A stretch of DNA of 64,000 nt from Kitasatospora atroaurantiaca (GCF_007828955.1 NZ_VIVR01000001.1:6758001-6822000); one strand, 5' to 3'. Counted from the stretch's first letter, positions 7,722 to 15,696 are shown. Made by a program: numbers and translations. Notes: generated by a model from the sequence alone, not told the origin.

Positions 7722-8297
7722 GTGCCGGACCCCGATCTCGTCTCCCAGGCCCTCGCCCGGAACCTCCGGCGGCTGCGCGCCGACCGAGGCCACACCCTCG
7801 ACGCGCTGGCCGCCCGCGCGGGCGTCAGCCGCGGAATGATCGTGCAGATCGAGCGGGCCCGCACCAATCCCAGCGTCGGCACGGTGGTCCGGCTCGCCGA
7901 CGCCCTCGGCGTCAGCATCGCCCGGCTGCTCGACTACGACGAGACCTCGCAGGTGCGGATCGTGCCCGCGGAGGAGGCCGTCCAGCTCTGGTCCACCGCG
8001 GCGGGGAGCAGTGGGGTGCTGCTCAACGGCGTCGAGGCCCCCGGGCCGCTCGAACTCTGGCACTGGCTGCTGATGCCGGGGGAGGGGCACACCTCGGACG
8101 CCCATCCGCCCGGGACGGTCGAGATCGCCCGGGTCGACGAGGGTGAGCTGACGCTGGCCCTGGACGGCCAGGACCACCTGGTGCCGGCGGGCAGCACCGC
8201 CTCGTACGAAGCCGGCGTCCCGCACGGCTACCGCAACGACGGTGCCGTGCCGCTCCGGGTCACCCTCGTGGTCTCGGTACCGCCGCCGGCGCGCTGA
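7722..8297 (+). CDS. XRE-family regulator with C-terminal cupin domain
   Basis: The 191-residue protein has an N-terminal HTH_3 domain (residues ~8-65: ALARNLRRLRAD, LAARAGVSRGMIVQIERARTNPS, LADALGVSI). A C-terminal cupin_2 domain follows (~105-185: HTSDAHPPGTVEI, GELTLALDGQ, VPHGYRNDG). Such proteins bind a small ligand in the cupin and control a nearby transporter or catabolic gene. It is divergent from the EamA gene. GTG 7722 follows TAGGAT by 7 nt, so the transcript may be leaderless; AGGA could alternatively serve as a ribosome binding site. Confidence 0.9.
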   Translation: MPDPDLVSQALARNLRRLRADRGHTLDALAARAGVSRGMIVQIERARTNPSVGTVVRLADALGVSIARLLDYDETSQVRIVPAEEAVQLWSTAAGSSGVLLNGVEAPGPLELWHWLLMPGEGHTSDAHPPGTVEIARVDEGELTLALDGQDHLVPAGSTASYEAGVPHGYRNDGAVPLRVTLVVSVPPPAR

Positions 8298-8313
8298 AGC
8301 CGAACACGAGAGA

Positions 8314-8343
8314 GGCGCCCTTCCCCCGCCGGGGAAGGGCGCC
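8314..8343. terminator. Bidirectional intrinsic terminator between the XRE gene and rpmE2
   Basis: A perfect 13-bp stem (GGCGCCCTTCCCC / GGGGAAGGGCGCC) with a 4-nt loop lies between the convergent XRE-cupin gene and rpmE2. Confidence 0.85.
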
Positions 8344-8358
8344 TTCGTCGACTCCGGG

Positions 8359-8607
8359 TCAGTTTCCCAGGCCGTAGCGGCGCTGGAAGAGCTCGACGCG
8401 GCCCGCCGTGTCGAGCACGCGGGACTTGCCGGTGTAGAAGGGGTGGCTCGCCGAGGAGATCTCCACGTCGACGACGGGGTAGGTGTTCCCGTCCTCCCAC
8501 TCGACGGTGCGGGTGCTGTCGATCGTCGACCGGGTCAGGAAGGCGAGGCCGCCGGCCTTGTCGCGGAAGACGACGGACCGGTACTCGGGGTGGATGCCGG
8601 ACTGCAT
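8359..8607 (-). CDS. rpmE2: Ribosomal protein L31, type B (zinc-free paralogue)
   Basis: The 82-residue protein is the long type B L31 (MQSGIHPEYRSVVF, then PFYTGKSRVLDTAGRVELFQRRYG). It has no cysteine at all, in contrast to the CXXC zinc-ribbon L31 used when zinc is plentiful. In Streptomyces such paralogues are made under zinc starvation and replace the zinc-binding copy, freeing zinc. It is the distal gene of a two-gene leftward unit with rpmG, 23 bp downstream of it, driven from the Zur-like box. Confidence 0.93.
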   Translation of the reverse strand: MQSGIHPEYRSVVFRDKAGGLAFLTRSTIDSTRTVEWEDGNTYPVVDVEISSASHPFYTGKSRVLDTAGRVELFQRRYGLGN

Positions 8608-8630
8608 GTGGGGGCTCCTTGGGGTGAGGG

Positions 8631-8795
8631 TCAGCGCTCTTCGCGGAACAGCACGTGCTGCCGCGCCGCCGGGTCGTACTTGCGCAGGGTCAGCCGGTCG
8701 GGGTCGTTGCGGCGGTTCTTCCGGGTCACGTACGTGTAACCGGTGCCGGCGGTCGACCGCAGTTTGACGATCGGGCGCAGCTCGTTGCGGGCCAT
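8631..8795 (-). CDS. rpmG: Ribosomal protein L33 (zinc-free paralogue)
   Basis: This 54-codon gene begins MARNELRPIVKLRSTAGTGY and ends HVLFREER. It matches bacterial L33 but has no cysteine, so the CXXC pairs of the zinc-binding form are missing. A strong GGAGGAG precedes the ATG at 8795 on the minus strand. It is the first gene of the leftward half of the divergent cluster, about 54 bp from the Zur-like box. Confidence 0.93.
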   Translation of the reverse strand: MARNELRPIVKLRSTAGTGYTYVTRKNRRNDPDRLTLRKYDPAARQHVLFREER

Positions 8796-8848
8796 CTGTG
8801 CTCCTCCTGGCGGGTTCGGATCGCAGGTTCGGATTCGACTATACCGAA

Positions 8849-8865
8849 ATGGATGTCGTTTTCAT
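8849..8865. promoter_or_regulatory. Zur-like box in the divergent ribosomal-protein promoter region
   Basis: ATGGATGTCGTTTTCAT reads ATGAAAACGACATCCAT on the other strand. It is an imperfect palindrome resembling the Streptomyces Zur consensus (TGAAAATG-NN-TTTTCA-like). It is the only such palindrome I see in the 124-bp gap between rpmG and rpmB, so one site could repress both directions when zinc is bound. Confidence 0.7.
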
Positions 8866-8919
8866 CTGGTGTAGCGTTAGCCCGGTCCTGCCTATTCCCG
8901 CAGCCGATGGAGCATCCCC

Positions 8920-9156
8920 ATGTCCGCCCACTGCCAGCTGACCGGCCGCAGGCCGGGCTTCGGCAACGCGATCTCCCACTCGCACCGCCGCACCCGCCGC
9001 CGCTTCGACCCCAACATCCAGCGCAAGCGCTACTGGCTCGCGAGCGAGGGCCGCCACGTACGCCTCACGCTCAGCGCGGCCGGCATCAAGACCGTCGACA
9101 CGATCGGCATCGAGGCCGCCGCCGCCCGTATCCGCGCCCGGGGGGAGAAGGTCTGA
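8920..9156 (+). CDS. rpmB: Ribosomal protein L28 (zinc-independent paralogue)
   Basis: The 78-residue L28 begins MSAHCQLTGRRPGFGN and continues with SHSHRRTRRRFDPNIQ and RLTLSAAGIKTVDTIGI. Only one cysteine (Cys5) remains, so the zinc-binding Cys set is broken. It is the first gene of the rightward zinc-starvation operon. Its TGA overlaps the ATG of rpsN, which couples their translation. Confidence 0.93.
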   Translation: MSAHCQLTGRRPGFGNAISHSHRRTRRRFDPNIQRKRYWLASEGRHVRLTLSAAGIKTVDTIGIEAAAARIRARGEKV

Positions 9157-9461
9157 TGGCCAAGCAGAGCAAGATCGCCAAGAACGAGGCCCGCCGCGCG
9201 ATCGTCGCGAGGTACGCCGAGCGCCGAGCCGAGCTGAAGCGGCTGATCGCCCACCCCGCGACCGGGCCGGCCGAGCGCCAGGCCGCCCAGCAGGAGCTGG
9301 CCCGCCAGCCCCGCGACGCCAGCGCCACCAGGCTGCGCAACCGCGACAGCGTCGACGGCCGCCCGCGCGGCTACCTCCGCGCCTTCGGCCTGTCCCGGAT
9401 CAACCTGCGTACGCACGCCCATGCGGGCCACCTGCCGGGTGTGCGCAAGGCCAGCTGGTAG
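9156..9461 (+). CDS. rpsN: Ribosomal protein S14 (long, zinc-free form)
   Basis: The 101-residue protein (MAKQSKIAKNEARRAIVARY ... RDSVDGRPRGYLRAFGLSR ... HLPGVRKASW) is the long S14 type without a CXXC..CXXC ribbon; no cysteine is present. It would replace the short zinc-binding S14 on the 30S subunit during zinc starvation. It overlaps rpmB by one base and is followed 11 bp later by the CobW-like gene. Confidence 0.95.
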   Translation: MAKQSKIAKNEARRAIVARYAERRAELKRLIAHPATGPAERQAAQQELARQPRDASATRLRNRDSVDGRPRGYLRAFGLSRINLRTHAHAGHLPGVRKASW

Positions 9462-9472
9462 GAGGGGAGCCC

Positions 9473-10660
9473 GTGTCCGAGGAGAACAACGAGGAGATCA
9501 AACTTCCGGTCGTGGTGGTGGCCGGCCTGCACCGGGCCGAGCGCCGCCAGGCCGTCCAGGAACTGCTGGACACCTGCGTCGACGCCGTCGTGCTCCACCA
9601 CGACCTGCGCGACGCCTCGTCCGGCACCGTGTACCGCGAGTGCCGCGACGCCGATGGCCCGTACGGCCTGGCGGAGGTGCCGCTCACCAACGACTGCCCC
9701 TGCTGCGCCCTGCGCGAGGACCTGCTGCCTGAGCTGCTGCGGATCGCCGACGCCGGGCAGCACGGGCTGGCCGTCGTCGAGCTGTGGGGTGGCAGCGACC
9801 CGCACCCGGTGGTCGAGCTGATCGCCGGCGGCGAGGTGGGCGACCGCTGCCTGCACGAGGCCGTCGAGCTCGCGGGCGTCGTCACGGCCGTCGACCCGCT
9901 CACCCTGATCGGTGACCTGTCGGTCTCCGACGAACTGACCGAGCACGGCGAGCACACGGCCGCCCAGGACACCCGTACCCGGGCCGAGGCGCTCGCCCAC
10001 CAGATCGAGTACGCCACCACGCTCGCGGTGCCGCGCTCGGGCGGCGACCACCGCCGGGGCGGCCTCTCGATGCTCCGTCAGCTGCACCCCACCGCCCGGG
10101 TGGTCCGGCTCGGCACGGGCTCGCTCACCAGGGCCGCGCTCGGCGGCTTCGACGTGGCAGCGGCCCGCGACCGGGTCAACCCGGCCGTCGCGCTGCTGCC
10201 GCAGGAGCACGACGAGGCCGGGGTCGCCACCGTGGTCTGGGAGCGCCGCCGTCCGCTGCACCCGGCCAGGCTGCACGAGGCCCTTGAGCAGCTCGTCCCG
10301 GCCGCCCAGCGCAGCCGGGGCCGGTTCTGGCTGGCCAATCGGCCCGAGCTGATGCTCGCCTGGGACGCCGCCGGGGCCAGCCTGGCCGTCGAGGAGTGCG
10401 GCCCGTGGCTGACCTCGCTCCCGGACGCCGTCTGGGAGCTCTACCCGCCCACCCGCCGGGCCGCCGCAGCCCTGGACTGGCACCCCGTCCACGGCGACCG
10501 CATCCAGCAGCTCAGCTTCACCGCCGACGGCCTGGACGCGGACGGCATCGTCGAACTGCTCGACTCCTGCCTCCTCGACGACGCCGAACTCGCGGCGGGT
10601 GAGCCCGGTTGGAAGGCCCTCCCGGACGCCTTCGAGGACCTGCTCGACCCTGTCGCCTGA
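9473..10660 (+). CDS. CobW/COG0523-like protein with degenerate Walker A
   Basis: The 395-residue protein has the COG0523 layout. The metal-binding CXCC motif is C75-P-C77-C78 (NDCPCCALREDLL), followed by VELWGGSDPHPV. A CobW_C-like C-terminal domain contains LHPARLHEALEQL and GRFWLANRPELML. COG0523 proteins are GTPase metallochaperones, many acting in zinc starvation. Here the expected P-loop GXXXXGKT is replaced by VVAGLHRAERRQAV, with no GK[ST]. Nucleotide binding is therefore doubtful. It lies inside the zinc-free ribosomal operon, after rpsN, and uses GTG at 9473. Confidence 0.88.
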   Translation: MSEENNEEIKLPVVVVAGLHRAERRQAVQELLDTCVDAVVLHHDLRDASSGTVYRECRDADGPYGLAEVPLTNDCPCCALREDLLPELLRIADAGQHGLAVVELWGGSDPHPVVELIAGGEVGDRCLHEAVELAGVVTAVDPLTLIGDLSVSDELTEHGEHTAAQDTRTRAEALAHQIEYATTLAVPRSGGDHRRGGLSMLRQLHPTARVVRLGTGSLTRAALGGFDVAAARDRVNPAVALLPQEHDEAGVATVVWERRRPLHPARLHEALEQLVPAAQRSRGRFWLANRPELMLAWDAAGASLAVEECGPWLTSLPDAVWELYPPTRRAAAALDWHPVHGDRIQQLSFTADGLDADGIVELLDSCLLDDAELAAGEPGWKALPDAFEDLLDPVA

Positions 10661-10728
10661 ACTCGCCCGGTCTCCTGAACTCGGTCCCATCTCCTGGCCT
10701 CGGCCCCGTCTCCCGAAGGAGCTCCCAG

Positions 10729-10965
10729 ATGCGCAAGCACCCCGGCGCCCCCGCGAAGCCCCGCCCCAACCCGCTGATCGCGGCGGGCATCACCTACATC
10801 GACTACAAGGACACCGACCTGCTGCGGAAGTTCATCTCCGACCGCGGCAAGATCCGCAGCCGCCGGGTCTCCCGCCTCACCGAGCAGCAGCAGCGGGCGA
10901 TGGCCCGCGCCATCAAGAACGCCCGCGAGATGGCCCTGCTCCCGTACTCGTCCACCACCCGCTGA
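10729..10965 (+). CDS. rpsR: Ribosomal protein S18 (zinc-free paralogue)
   Basis: The 78-residue protein has the S18 core: NPLIAAGITYIDYKDTDLL, FISDRGKIRSRRVSRLT and RAIKNAREMALLPY. No cysteine is present, unlike the form with Cys ligands. GAAGGAG (10715-10721) lies 7 nt upstream of the ATG. It is part of the rightward Zur-box operon, 68 bp after the CobW-like gene. The open frame extends upstream but overlaps that gene without homology. Confidence 0.95.
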   Translation: MRKHPGAPAKPRPNPLIAAGITYIDYKDTDLLRKFISDRGKIRSRRVSRLTEQQQRAMARAIKNAREMALLPYSSTTR

Positions 10966-10978
10966 AGGAGCCCGACCG

Positions 10979-11143
10979 ATGGCCGTACCCAAGCGCAAGA
11001 TGTCCCGCAGCAACACCCGGCACCGCCGCTCCCAGTGGAAGGCCGCCGCCCCGCAGCTCGTCCCGATCACCGTCGACGGCCGTGAGCACCTCGTCCCGCG
11101 CCACCTGGTCCGCGCCTACCAGCGGGGCCTCATCGCACTCTGA
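10979..11143 (+). CDS. rpmF: Ribosomal protein L32 (zinc-free paralogue)
   Basis: This 54-residue protein (MAVPKRKMSRSNTRHRRSQW ... HLVPRHLVRAYQRGLIAL) is clearly L32, but the usual CXXC..CXXXC zinc ribbon after the basic N-terminus is gone. AAGGAG precedes the ATG by 8 nt. It is the last gene of the rightward zinc-starvation operon and is convergent with the MFS gene 13 bp away. Confidence 0.94.
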   Translation: MAVPKRKMSRSNTRHRRSQWKAAAPQLVPITVDGREHLVPRHLVRAYQRGLIAL

Positions 11144-11156
11144 ATCCCGCTCTGCA

Positions 11157-12380
11157 TCACGCGCGGACCTCGCCCCGGGCGCGGGAGACGGCCCCGCCTT
11201 CCGCGCCCACCGCCCGGCCCGCGGTCCTGTGGCGGGAGGCCACCAGTACGGCGGCCCCCGCCAGTGCGGCGAGCACTCCGCAGAGCGGCCAGAGCAGGCC
11301 CGGCGCCGCCTCGTAGACCGCACCGCCCAGCGGTGGCGCGAGCACCGTGCCGCTGATGGACGCGCCCGCGTAGAGGCTCTGGAACCGGCCCTGGAGGTGT
11401 GCCGGCGCGCTGTCCGCGACGTACGCCGTTGCCGGGGTCTTGTAGAGGATCTCGCCGGCCGTGACCAGCAGCATCATCGCCACGGCGGAGAGCGTGAACG
11501 CCCCCGGGACCAGGGCTGCGAAGCCGAGGCCCACCAGCAGCAGCCCGGCGCCGATGATCCGCAGCGGCGCGCGGTTGCGCAGGGCGAGGGTGGCGGGCAG
11601 CTCCAGGCAGAGGATCGCCCCGCCGTTGATGGCCAGCAGGGCCCCGTAGACGCCGGTGCCGATGCCGTGGTCGGCGAGGAAGACCGGGAGGGTCGAGTAC
11701 TGCTGCCGGTACACCGTGTCGACCACGACGATCGCGGGGAGCAGCACCAGCAGGGCGGGCCGCCTGGTCCGCAGTGCCGCCCAGAGCCCGGTGGCGTCGG
11801 CGGGTACGGCGGCTCGCTGCGCCCGGCTCCCCTCGGCGGTCAGCACCCGGGAGGCGTAGGCCGCGAAGAGCAGCGTCCCGAGGCCGTCGGCGAGGAAGAG
11901 CCAGCCGTACGAGAAGCGGGTGGCGATCAGGGCGCCGAGCGGCGGCCCGACGGTGAAGCCCGCGTTGGCGGCGAAGCGCATCACGGCGAAGCCCTGCCGG
12001 CGGGAGCCCGGGGGGACGGCTGCGGCGACCAGCGCCGAGTTGGCGGCCCGTACCGCCCCCGCCGCGTACTGACACAGCGGCAGGACGAGCAGCAGTGCGG
12101 CGGTCGGCAGGACGGGCAGCGCGACCAGGCCGGTGCCCGAGACCACCGAGCCGGTGAGCAGCGTCCGGCGGTGCCCGAAGCGGTCGCCGAACCACCCGCC
12201 GGTGAAGTTCCCGGCGACCAGGCCCACCCCGCCGACGCCCGCGATCGTCCCGGCCTCGGTGACGCTCAGCCCCCGCGAGGACGTCAGGTAGACGAAGAGA
12301 TAGACGAAGGTGAAGGCCACCAGCATGTTGACGAAGATCCCGGCGGACAGCAGCCAGACCGCCCTCGGCACAGCACGCAC
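11157..12380 (-). CDS. Major facilitator superfamily exporter
   Basis: The ~407-residue membrane protein shows about 12 hydrophobic segments and MFS loop signatures: GGWFGDRFGHRRTLL between TM2 and TM3, NSALVAAAVPPGSRRQGFAV, and a matching cytoplasmic loop NRAPLRI in the second half. The family exports drugs or metabolites by proton antiport; the substrate is unknown. GTG at 12380 was chosen because AGGGGG lies 4-9 nt upstream; TTG 12404 is the upstream alternative. It is divergent from the HxlR-peroxiredoxin fusion, which may regulate it. Confidence 0.88.
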   Translation of the reverse strand: MRAVPRAVWLLSAGIFVNMLVAFTFVYLFVYLTSSRGLSVTEAGTIAGVGGVGLVAGNFTGGWFGDRFGHRRTLLTGSVVSGTGLVALPVLPTAALLLVLPLCQYAAGAVRAANSALVAAAVPPGSRRQGFAVMRFAANAGFTVGPPLGALIATRFSYGWLFLADGLGTLLFAAYASRVLTAEGSRAQRAAVPADATGLWAALRTRRPALLVLLPAIVVVDTVYRQQYSTLPVFLADHGIGTGVYGALLAINGGAILCLELPATLALRNRAPLRIIGAGLLLVGLGFAALVPGAFTLSAVAMMLLVTAGEILYKTPATAYVADSAPAHLQGRFQSLYAGASISGTVLAPPLGGAVYEAAPGLLWPLCGVLAALAGAAVLVASRHRTAGRAVGAEGGAVSRARGEVRA

Positions 12381-12465
12381 TGAGCCCCCTAGTAAGTTCC
12401 TCAAGGGAACTGACTATGGCAGCATGGCAGGCTGACGGTCAACGCGAACAGGGGAGGGGGAGCAG

Positions 12466-13350
12466 GTGCCAAGACGTGGCGGGCCGGACGACGCGAACTG
12501 CGCGATCGCCCAGTCCCTCGATGTGGTCGGCGACGCCTGGACGCTGCTGATCGTCCGGGACGCGGCGCGCGGACTCTGCCGCTTCGACCAGCTGCAGCAA
12601 GAGCTGGGTCTGTCGAGGAAGGTCCTGGCGGAGCGTCTGCGGCTGCTGGTCGACGCCGAGGTACTGGCCCGAGAGCCGTACCAGCAGCGGCCGGTCCGGT
12701 ACGAGTACCGGCTGACGCCGCGTGGGCGGGCCCTGCTGCCCGTGCTGGTCGCCCTCCAGGACTGGGGTGACAGCTGGCTGCTCGGCGACGGCGAGCCCAC
12801 GGCCACCACCGCTGAGGCCTCGCGGGAGGCCGAGCGCGTCCACGCCCTCGTCGGCACCCGGGTACCCGAACTGCTGCTCACCGACTCCGACGGCCGGCCG
12901 CGCGATCCCGTCGCGCGGAGCCCGTTCACCGTCGTCTACTGCTTCCCCGGGGCCTTTGCCCGCCCGGACGCGTACCCGCCCGGCTGGTCGGCCGTGCCCG
13001 GTGCGCCGGGCTGCACGCTGGAGTCCCGTACCTACCGGGACAGGTTGGCCGAGTTCACCGCCGCCGGTGCGACCGTGCACGGCGTGAGCACCCAGCGTCC
13101 CGATGAGCAGCGGGCCTTCGCCGACGCGGAACGGCTGGACTTCCCGCTGCTCTCCGACGTCGGCCTCGACCTCACCGCCGCACTCCGGCTGCCGACCTTC
13201 CGGGGCAACGGAACCTCCCGCCTCAAGCGGCTGACCCTGGTCGTGGACGGGGACCGGGTGATCCGCGAGGTGCTCTACCCGATCACCGACATCGCCGCGA
13301 GTGTGGACGCCGCCCTCGCCACGGTCGGAACCACCCCCGGCGGTGCGTGA
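12466..13350 (+). CDS. HxlR-type transcriptional regulator fused to a peroxiredoxin-like domain
   Basis: The 294-residue protein joins two domains. Residues ~8-105 form an HxlR winged helix (NCAIAQSLDVVGDAWTLLIV, LGLSRKVLAERLRLL, VRYEYRLTPRGRALLPVL) with the conserved N-terminal Cys12. Residues ~130-290 look like AhpC/TSA: LLLTDSDGRPRDPV, FTVVYCFPGAFA (Cys159), APGCTLES (Cys183, the likely peroxidatic Cys), VHGVSTQRPDEQRAFA and FPLLSDVGLDL. Peroxide or another thiol oxidant probably sets its DNA binding. It is divergent from the MFS gene. GTG 12466 follows a G-rich ribosome site. Confidence 0.85.
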   Translation: MPRRGGPDDANCAIAQSLDVVGDAWTLLIVRDAARGLCRFDQLQQELGLSRKVLAERLRLLVDAEVLAREPYQQRPVRYEYRLTPRGRALLPVLVALQDWGDSWLLGDGEPTATTAEASREAERVHALVGTRVPELLLTDSDGRPRDPVARSPFTVVYCFPGAFARPDAYPPGWSAVPGAPGCTLESRTYRDRLAEFTAAGATVHGVSTQRPDEQRAFADAERLDFPLLSDVGLDLTAALRLPTFRGNGTSRLKRLTLVVDGDRVIREVLYPITDIAASVDAALATVGTTPGGA

Positions 13351-13453
13351 TCGGGGTGGACCACGGCCGCCTCGGCCGCCGCCACCGGATCCTTCCGGCC
13401 ACCGTCGGCCCGCTCGACGGGCGGTAACCGGCCGGGCTTCGTAGGCTCGATTC

Positions 13454-14560
13454 ATGTCCGATGCGTACGCGGTCCGGCGAGAGCGGCTGAGGGAACACTG
13501 CAGTGCCTCGGGGGCCGATGCGGCGCTGATCACCCGCGCCGCGAACGTCCGCTATCTCACCGGCTGCGCGCCCTGCGGCGCGACGCTGCTGCTGACCCGC
13601 GAGCGCGCGCTGCTCGCCCTGCCCGACGACCTGCCGCAGGACGACACCGGTGAGCACCTGCTCAGCGAGGACGTGGCCCAGCTTCCCGTCCCCGCCGACG
13701 CCGACACCGCGATGGCCGCCGCCGAGGCCGCCTCCCGGCTGCGGGTCCAGCACATGGCCGTCGAGGAGCACGACCTCACCGTCAGCCGTCACCGTGCGGT
13801 GGCCCAGCTCGCCGAGGGTGTGAGCCTGCGGGATCTCGCCCAGGCCGTCGAGCGGCTGCGGGTGGTCAAGGACGAGCACGAGATCGCCGATCTGCGGATC
13901 GCGGCCGAGATCGCCGACCAGGCTCTCGGCGAGCTGCTGGAATCCATCCTGGTCGGCCGTACGGAGCGGCACCTGGCGATGGAGCTGGAGCGGCGGATGA
14001 TCGACCACGGTGCCGATCGCGCCGCCTTCCCGGTCTCCGTCGGCACCGGCACCCACTCGGGGCAGGAGGCGCACCAGCCGACCGACCGCAGGGTCGAGGA
14101 GGGCGACTTCCTGACCGTCGTGCTCGGTGCGCAGTACCGCGGCTACGCGGTCTCCACCGCGCGTACGTTCGTCATCGGAGCAGCCCCGGCGCAGTGGCAG
14201 ATGGACCTGCACCGCCTGGTCTTCCGGGCCCAGCGGGCCGGTCGGGAGGCTCTCGGCCCCGGTGTCCCGCAGCATGCGCCGGACCAGGCGGCCCGCGAGA
14301 TCCTGCAGGCCGCCGGGCACTCCGAGAGCTCTCCGCACCCGCTCGGACACGGAATCGGGCTGGAGATCCGGGAGGCGCCGCGCCTCGGCCCCGCCGACAT
14401 GGGTAAACTGGACAATCGCGTGCCGGTAACCGTCGGCCCAGGGGTGCACATCCCGGGCAAGGGCGGGGTCCGGATCGAGGACACGCTCGTCGTACGCCCC
14501 CTCGAAGAGGGCGGGCCCGAGCTGCTCACCATCACGACCAAGGAGCTCCTCGCCCTGTAA
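13454..14560 (+). CDS. pepQ: Xaa-Pro aminopeptidase/dipeptidase (M24 family)
   Basis: The 368-residue protein has a creatinase-like N-terminal domain (NVRYLTGCAPCGATLLLT) and a pita-bread metallopeptidase domain. Metal-site segments include GTGTHSGQEAHQPTDR, EEGDFLTVVLG, HPLGHGIGLEIREAP and VRIEDTLVV. M24B enzymes cut peptides with proline at position two and use two metal ions. The gene sits directly upstream of efp, the usual actinobacterial order pepQ-efp-nusB. This pairing fits proline-containing peptide metabolism only loosely. Confidence 0.88.
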   Translation: MSDAYAVRRERLREHCSASGADAALITRAANVRYLTGCAPCGATLLLTRERALLALPDDLPQDDTGEHLLSEDVAQLPVPADADTAMAAAEAASRLRVQHMAVEEHDLTVSRHRAVAQLAEGVSLRDLAQAVERLRVVKDEHEIADLRIAAEIADQALGELLESILVGRTERHLAMELERRMIDHGADRAAFPVSVGTGTHSGQEAHQPTDRRVEEGDFLTVVLGAQYRGYAVSTARTFVIGAAPAQWQMDLHRLVFRAQRAGREALGPGVPQHAPDQAAREILQAAGHSESSPHPLGHGIGLEIREAPRLGPADMGKLDNRVPVTVGPGVHIPGKGGVRIEDTLVVRPLEEGGPELLTITTKELLAL

Positions 14561-14632
14561 GTCCCGCTGTCGGCGGGGCCCAGGCCGCACCCCCTTGGTT
14601 CCTTGACAGCTATATCAGGAGTAAGTGCGCCC

Positions 14633-15196
14633 GTGGCTTCCACGAACGATCTCAAGAACGGCATGGTCCTCAAGCTCGACGGTGGAAAGCTGTGGTCCGT
14701 CGTCGAGTTCCAGCACGTCAAGCCCGGTAAGGGCCCGGCCTTCGTGCGCACCAAGCTCAAGGAGGTCCTGACCGGCAAGGTCGTCGACAAGACCTTCAAC
14801 GCCGGTACCAAGGTCGAGACCGCCAACGTCGACAAGCGTGGGATGCAGTTCTCCTACAAGGACGGCGAGCAGTTCGTGTTCATGGACACGGACACCTACG
14901 ACCAGATCATGGTCGGCCCCGAGGTCGTCGGCGACGCCGCCAAGTACCTGCTGGAGGGCTTCGAGGCCCTGGTCGCCATGTACGAGGGCGCCGCCATCTA
15001 CATCGAGCTCCCGGCCTCCGTCGAGCTGGTCATCTCCCACACCGAGCCGGGCGTCCAGGGCGACCGCTCCACCGGTGGCTCCAAGCCGGCCACGCTGGAG
15101 ACCGGCGCCGAGATCGCCGTCCCGCTCTTCATCGTCACCGGTGAGAAGATCAAGGTCGACACCCGCGACGGCAGCTACCTCGGCCGGGTGAAGTAA
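14633..15196 (+). CDS. efp: Elongation factor P
   Basis: The 187-residue protein relieves ribosome stalling at polyproline sequences. It begins MASTNDLKNGMVLKLDGGKL with a three-domain EF-P layout. The tip loop of domain I is HVKPGKGPAFVRTK, where the Lys in PGKGP reaches the peptidyl transferase centre; the actinobacterial PGKGP form is reported to work without modification. C-terminal domain motifs are ASVELVISHTEPG and VPLFIVTGEKIKVDTRDG. GTG 14633 was chosen to give the family N-terminus, with AGGAG 11 nt upstream. nusB follows after 4 bp. Confidence 0.96.
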   Translation: MASTNDLKNGMVLKLDGGKLWSVVEFQHVKPGKGPAFVRTKLKEVLTGKVVDKTFNAGTKVETANVDKRGMQFSYKDGEQFVFMDTDTYDQIMVGPEVVGDAAKYLLEGFEALVAMYEGAAIYIELPASVELVISHTEPGVQGDRSTGGSKPATLETGAEIAVPLFIVTGEKIKVDTRDGSYLGRVK

Positions 15197-15200
15197 GTCC

Positions 15201-15641
15201 GTGTCGGCTGCACGTAGCAAGGCCCGTACGCGAGCCTTCCAGATCCTCTTCGAGGCCGACCACCGCGGCGTCGACCCGCAGCGCGTACTCGCTGACTGGG
15301 TCGCCCGCGCGCGCGACCCGAAGCCGGACGAGGGCACGCCGCAGGTGGGCGAGTACACCATGCAGCTGATCGAGGGGTACGTCCAGTACGCCCGTCGGAT
15401 CGACGACCTGATCGCGCAGTACGCGGTGGGCTGGACGCTCGACCGGATGCCGATCGTGGACCGCAACGTCCTGCGCCTCGGCGCCTACGAGCTGATCTGG
15501 GAGGACGGCGTCCCGGACGCGGTCGTCCTGGACGAGGCCGTCGAGATCGCCAAGGAGTACTCCACGGACGACTCCCCGGCGTTCGTCAACGGTCTGCTCG
15601 CGCGCTTCAAGGAGCTCAAGCCGACGATCCGCCGGGACTGA
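15201..15641 (+). CDS. nusB: Transcription antitermination factor NusB
   Basis: The 146-residue protein is the all-helical NusB that binds boxA RNA with S10 during rRNA antitermination. Family motifs are present: RTRAFQILFEAD at the N-terminus, RIDDLIAQYAVGWTLDRMPIVDRNVLRLGAYEL, AVVLDEAVEIAKEYS and FVNGLLARF. GTG 15201 starts 4 bp after the efp stop, so the two genes are cotranscribed. A strong terminator follows. Confidence 0.96.
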   Translation: MSAARSKARTRAFQILFEADHRGVDPQRVLADWVARARDPKPDEGTPQVGEYTMQLIEGYVQYARRIDDLIAQYAVGWTLDRMPIVDRNVLRLGAYELIWEDGVPDAVVLDEAVEIAKEYSTDDSPAFVNGLLARFKELKPTIRRD

Positions 15642-15660
15642 CGCACCTCTCGCGCTCCGA

Positions 15661-15696
15661 CGAAGGCCGCCCGACCAATTGGTCCGGCGGCCTTCG
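15661..15696 (+). terminator. Terminator of the pepQ-efp-nusB unit
   Basis: An 11-bp perfect stem (CGAAGGCCGCC / GGCGGCCTTCG) encloses a 14-nt loop that contains CCAATTGG. It begins 19 bp after the nusB stop. Confidence 0.8.

Noticed and set aside
14603..14616. TTGACA followed closely by TATATC before efp considered as a promoter
   Set aside because: The two elements are only a few bases apart, far from the 16-18 bp spacing needed.
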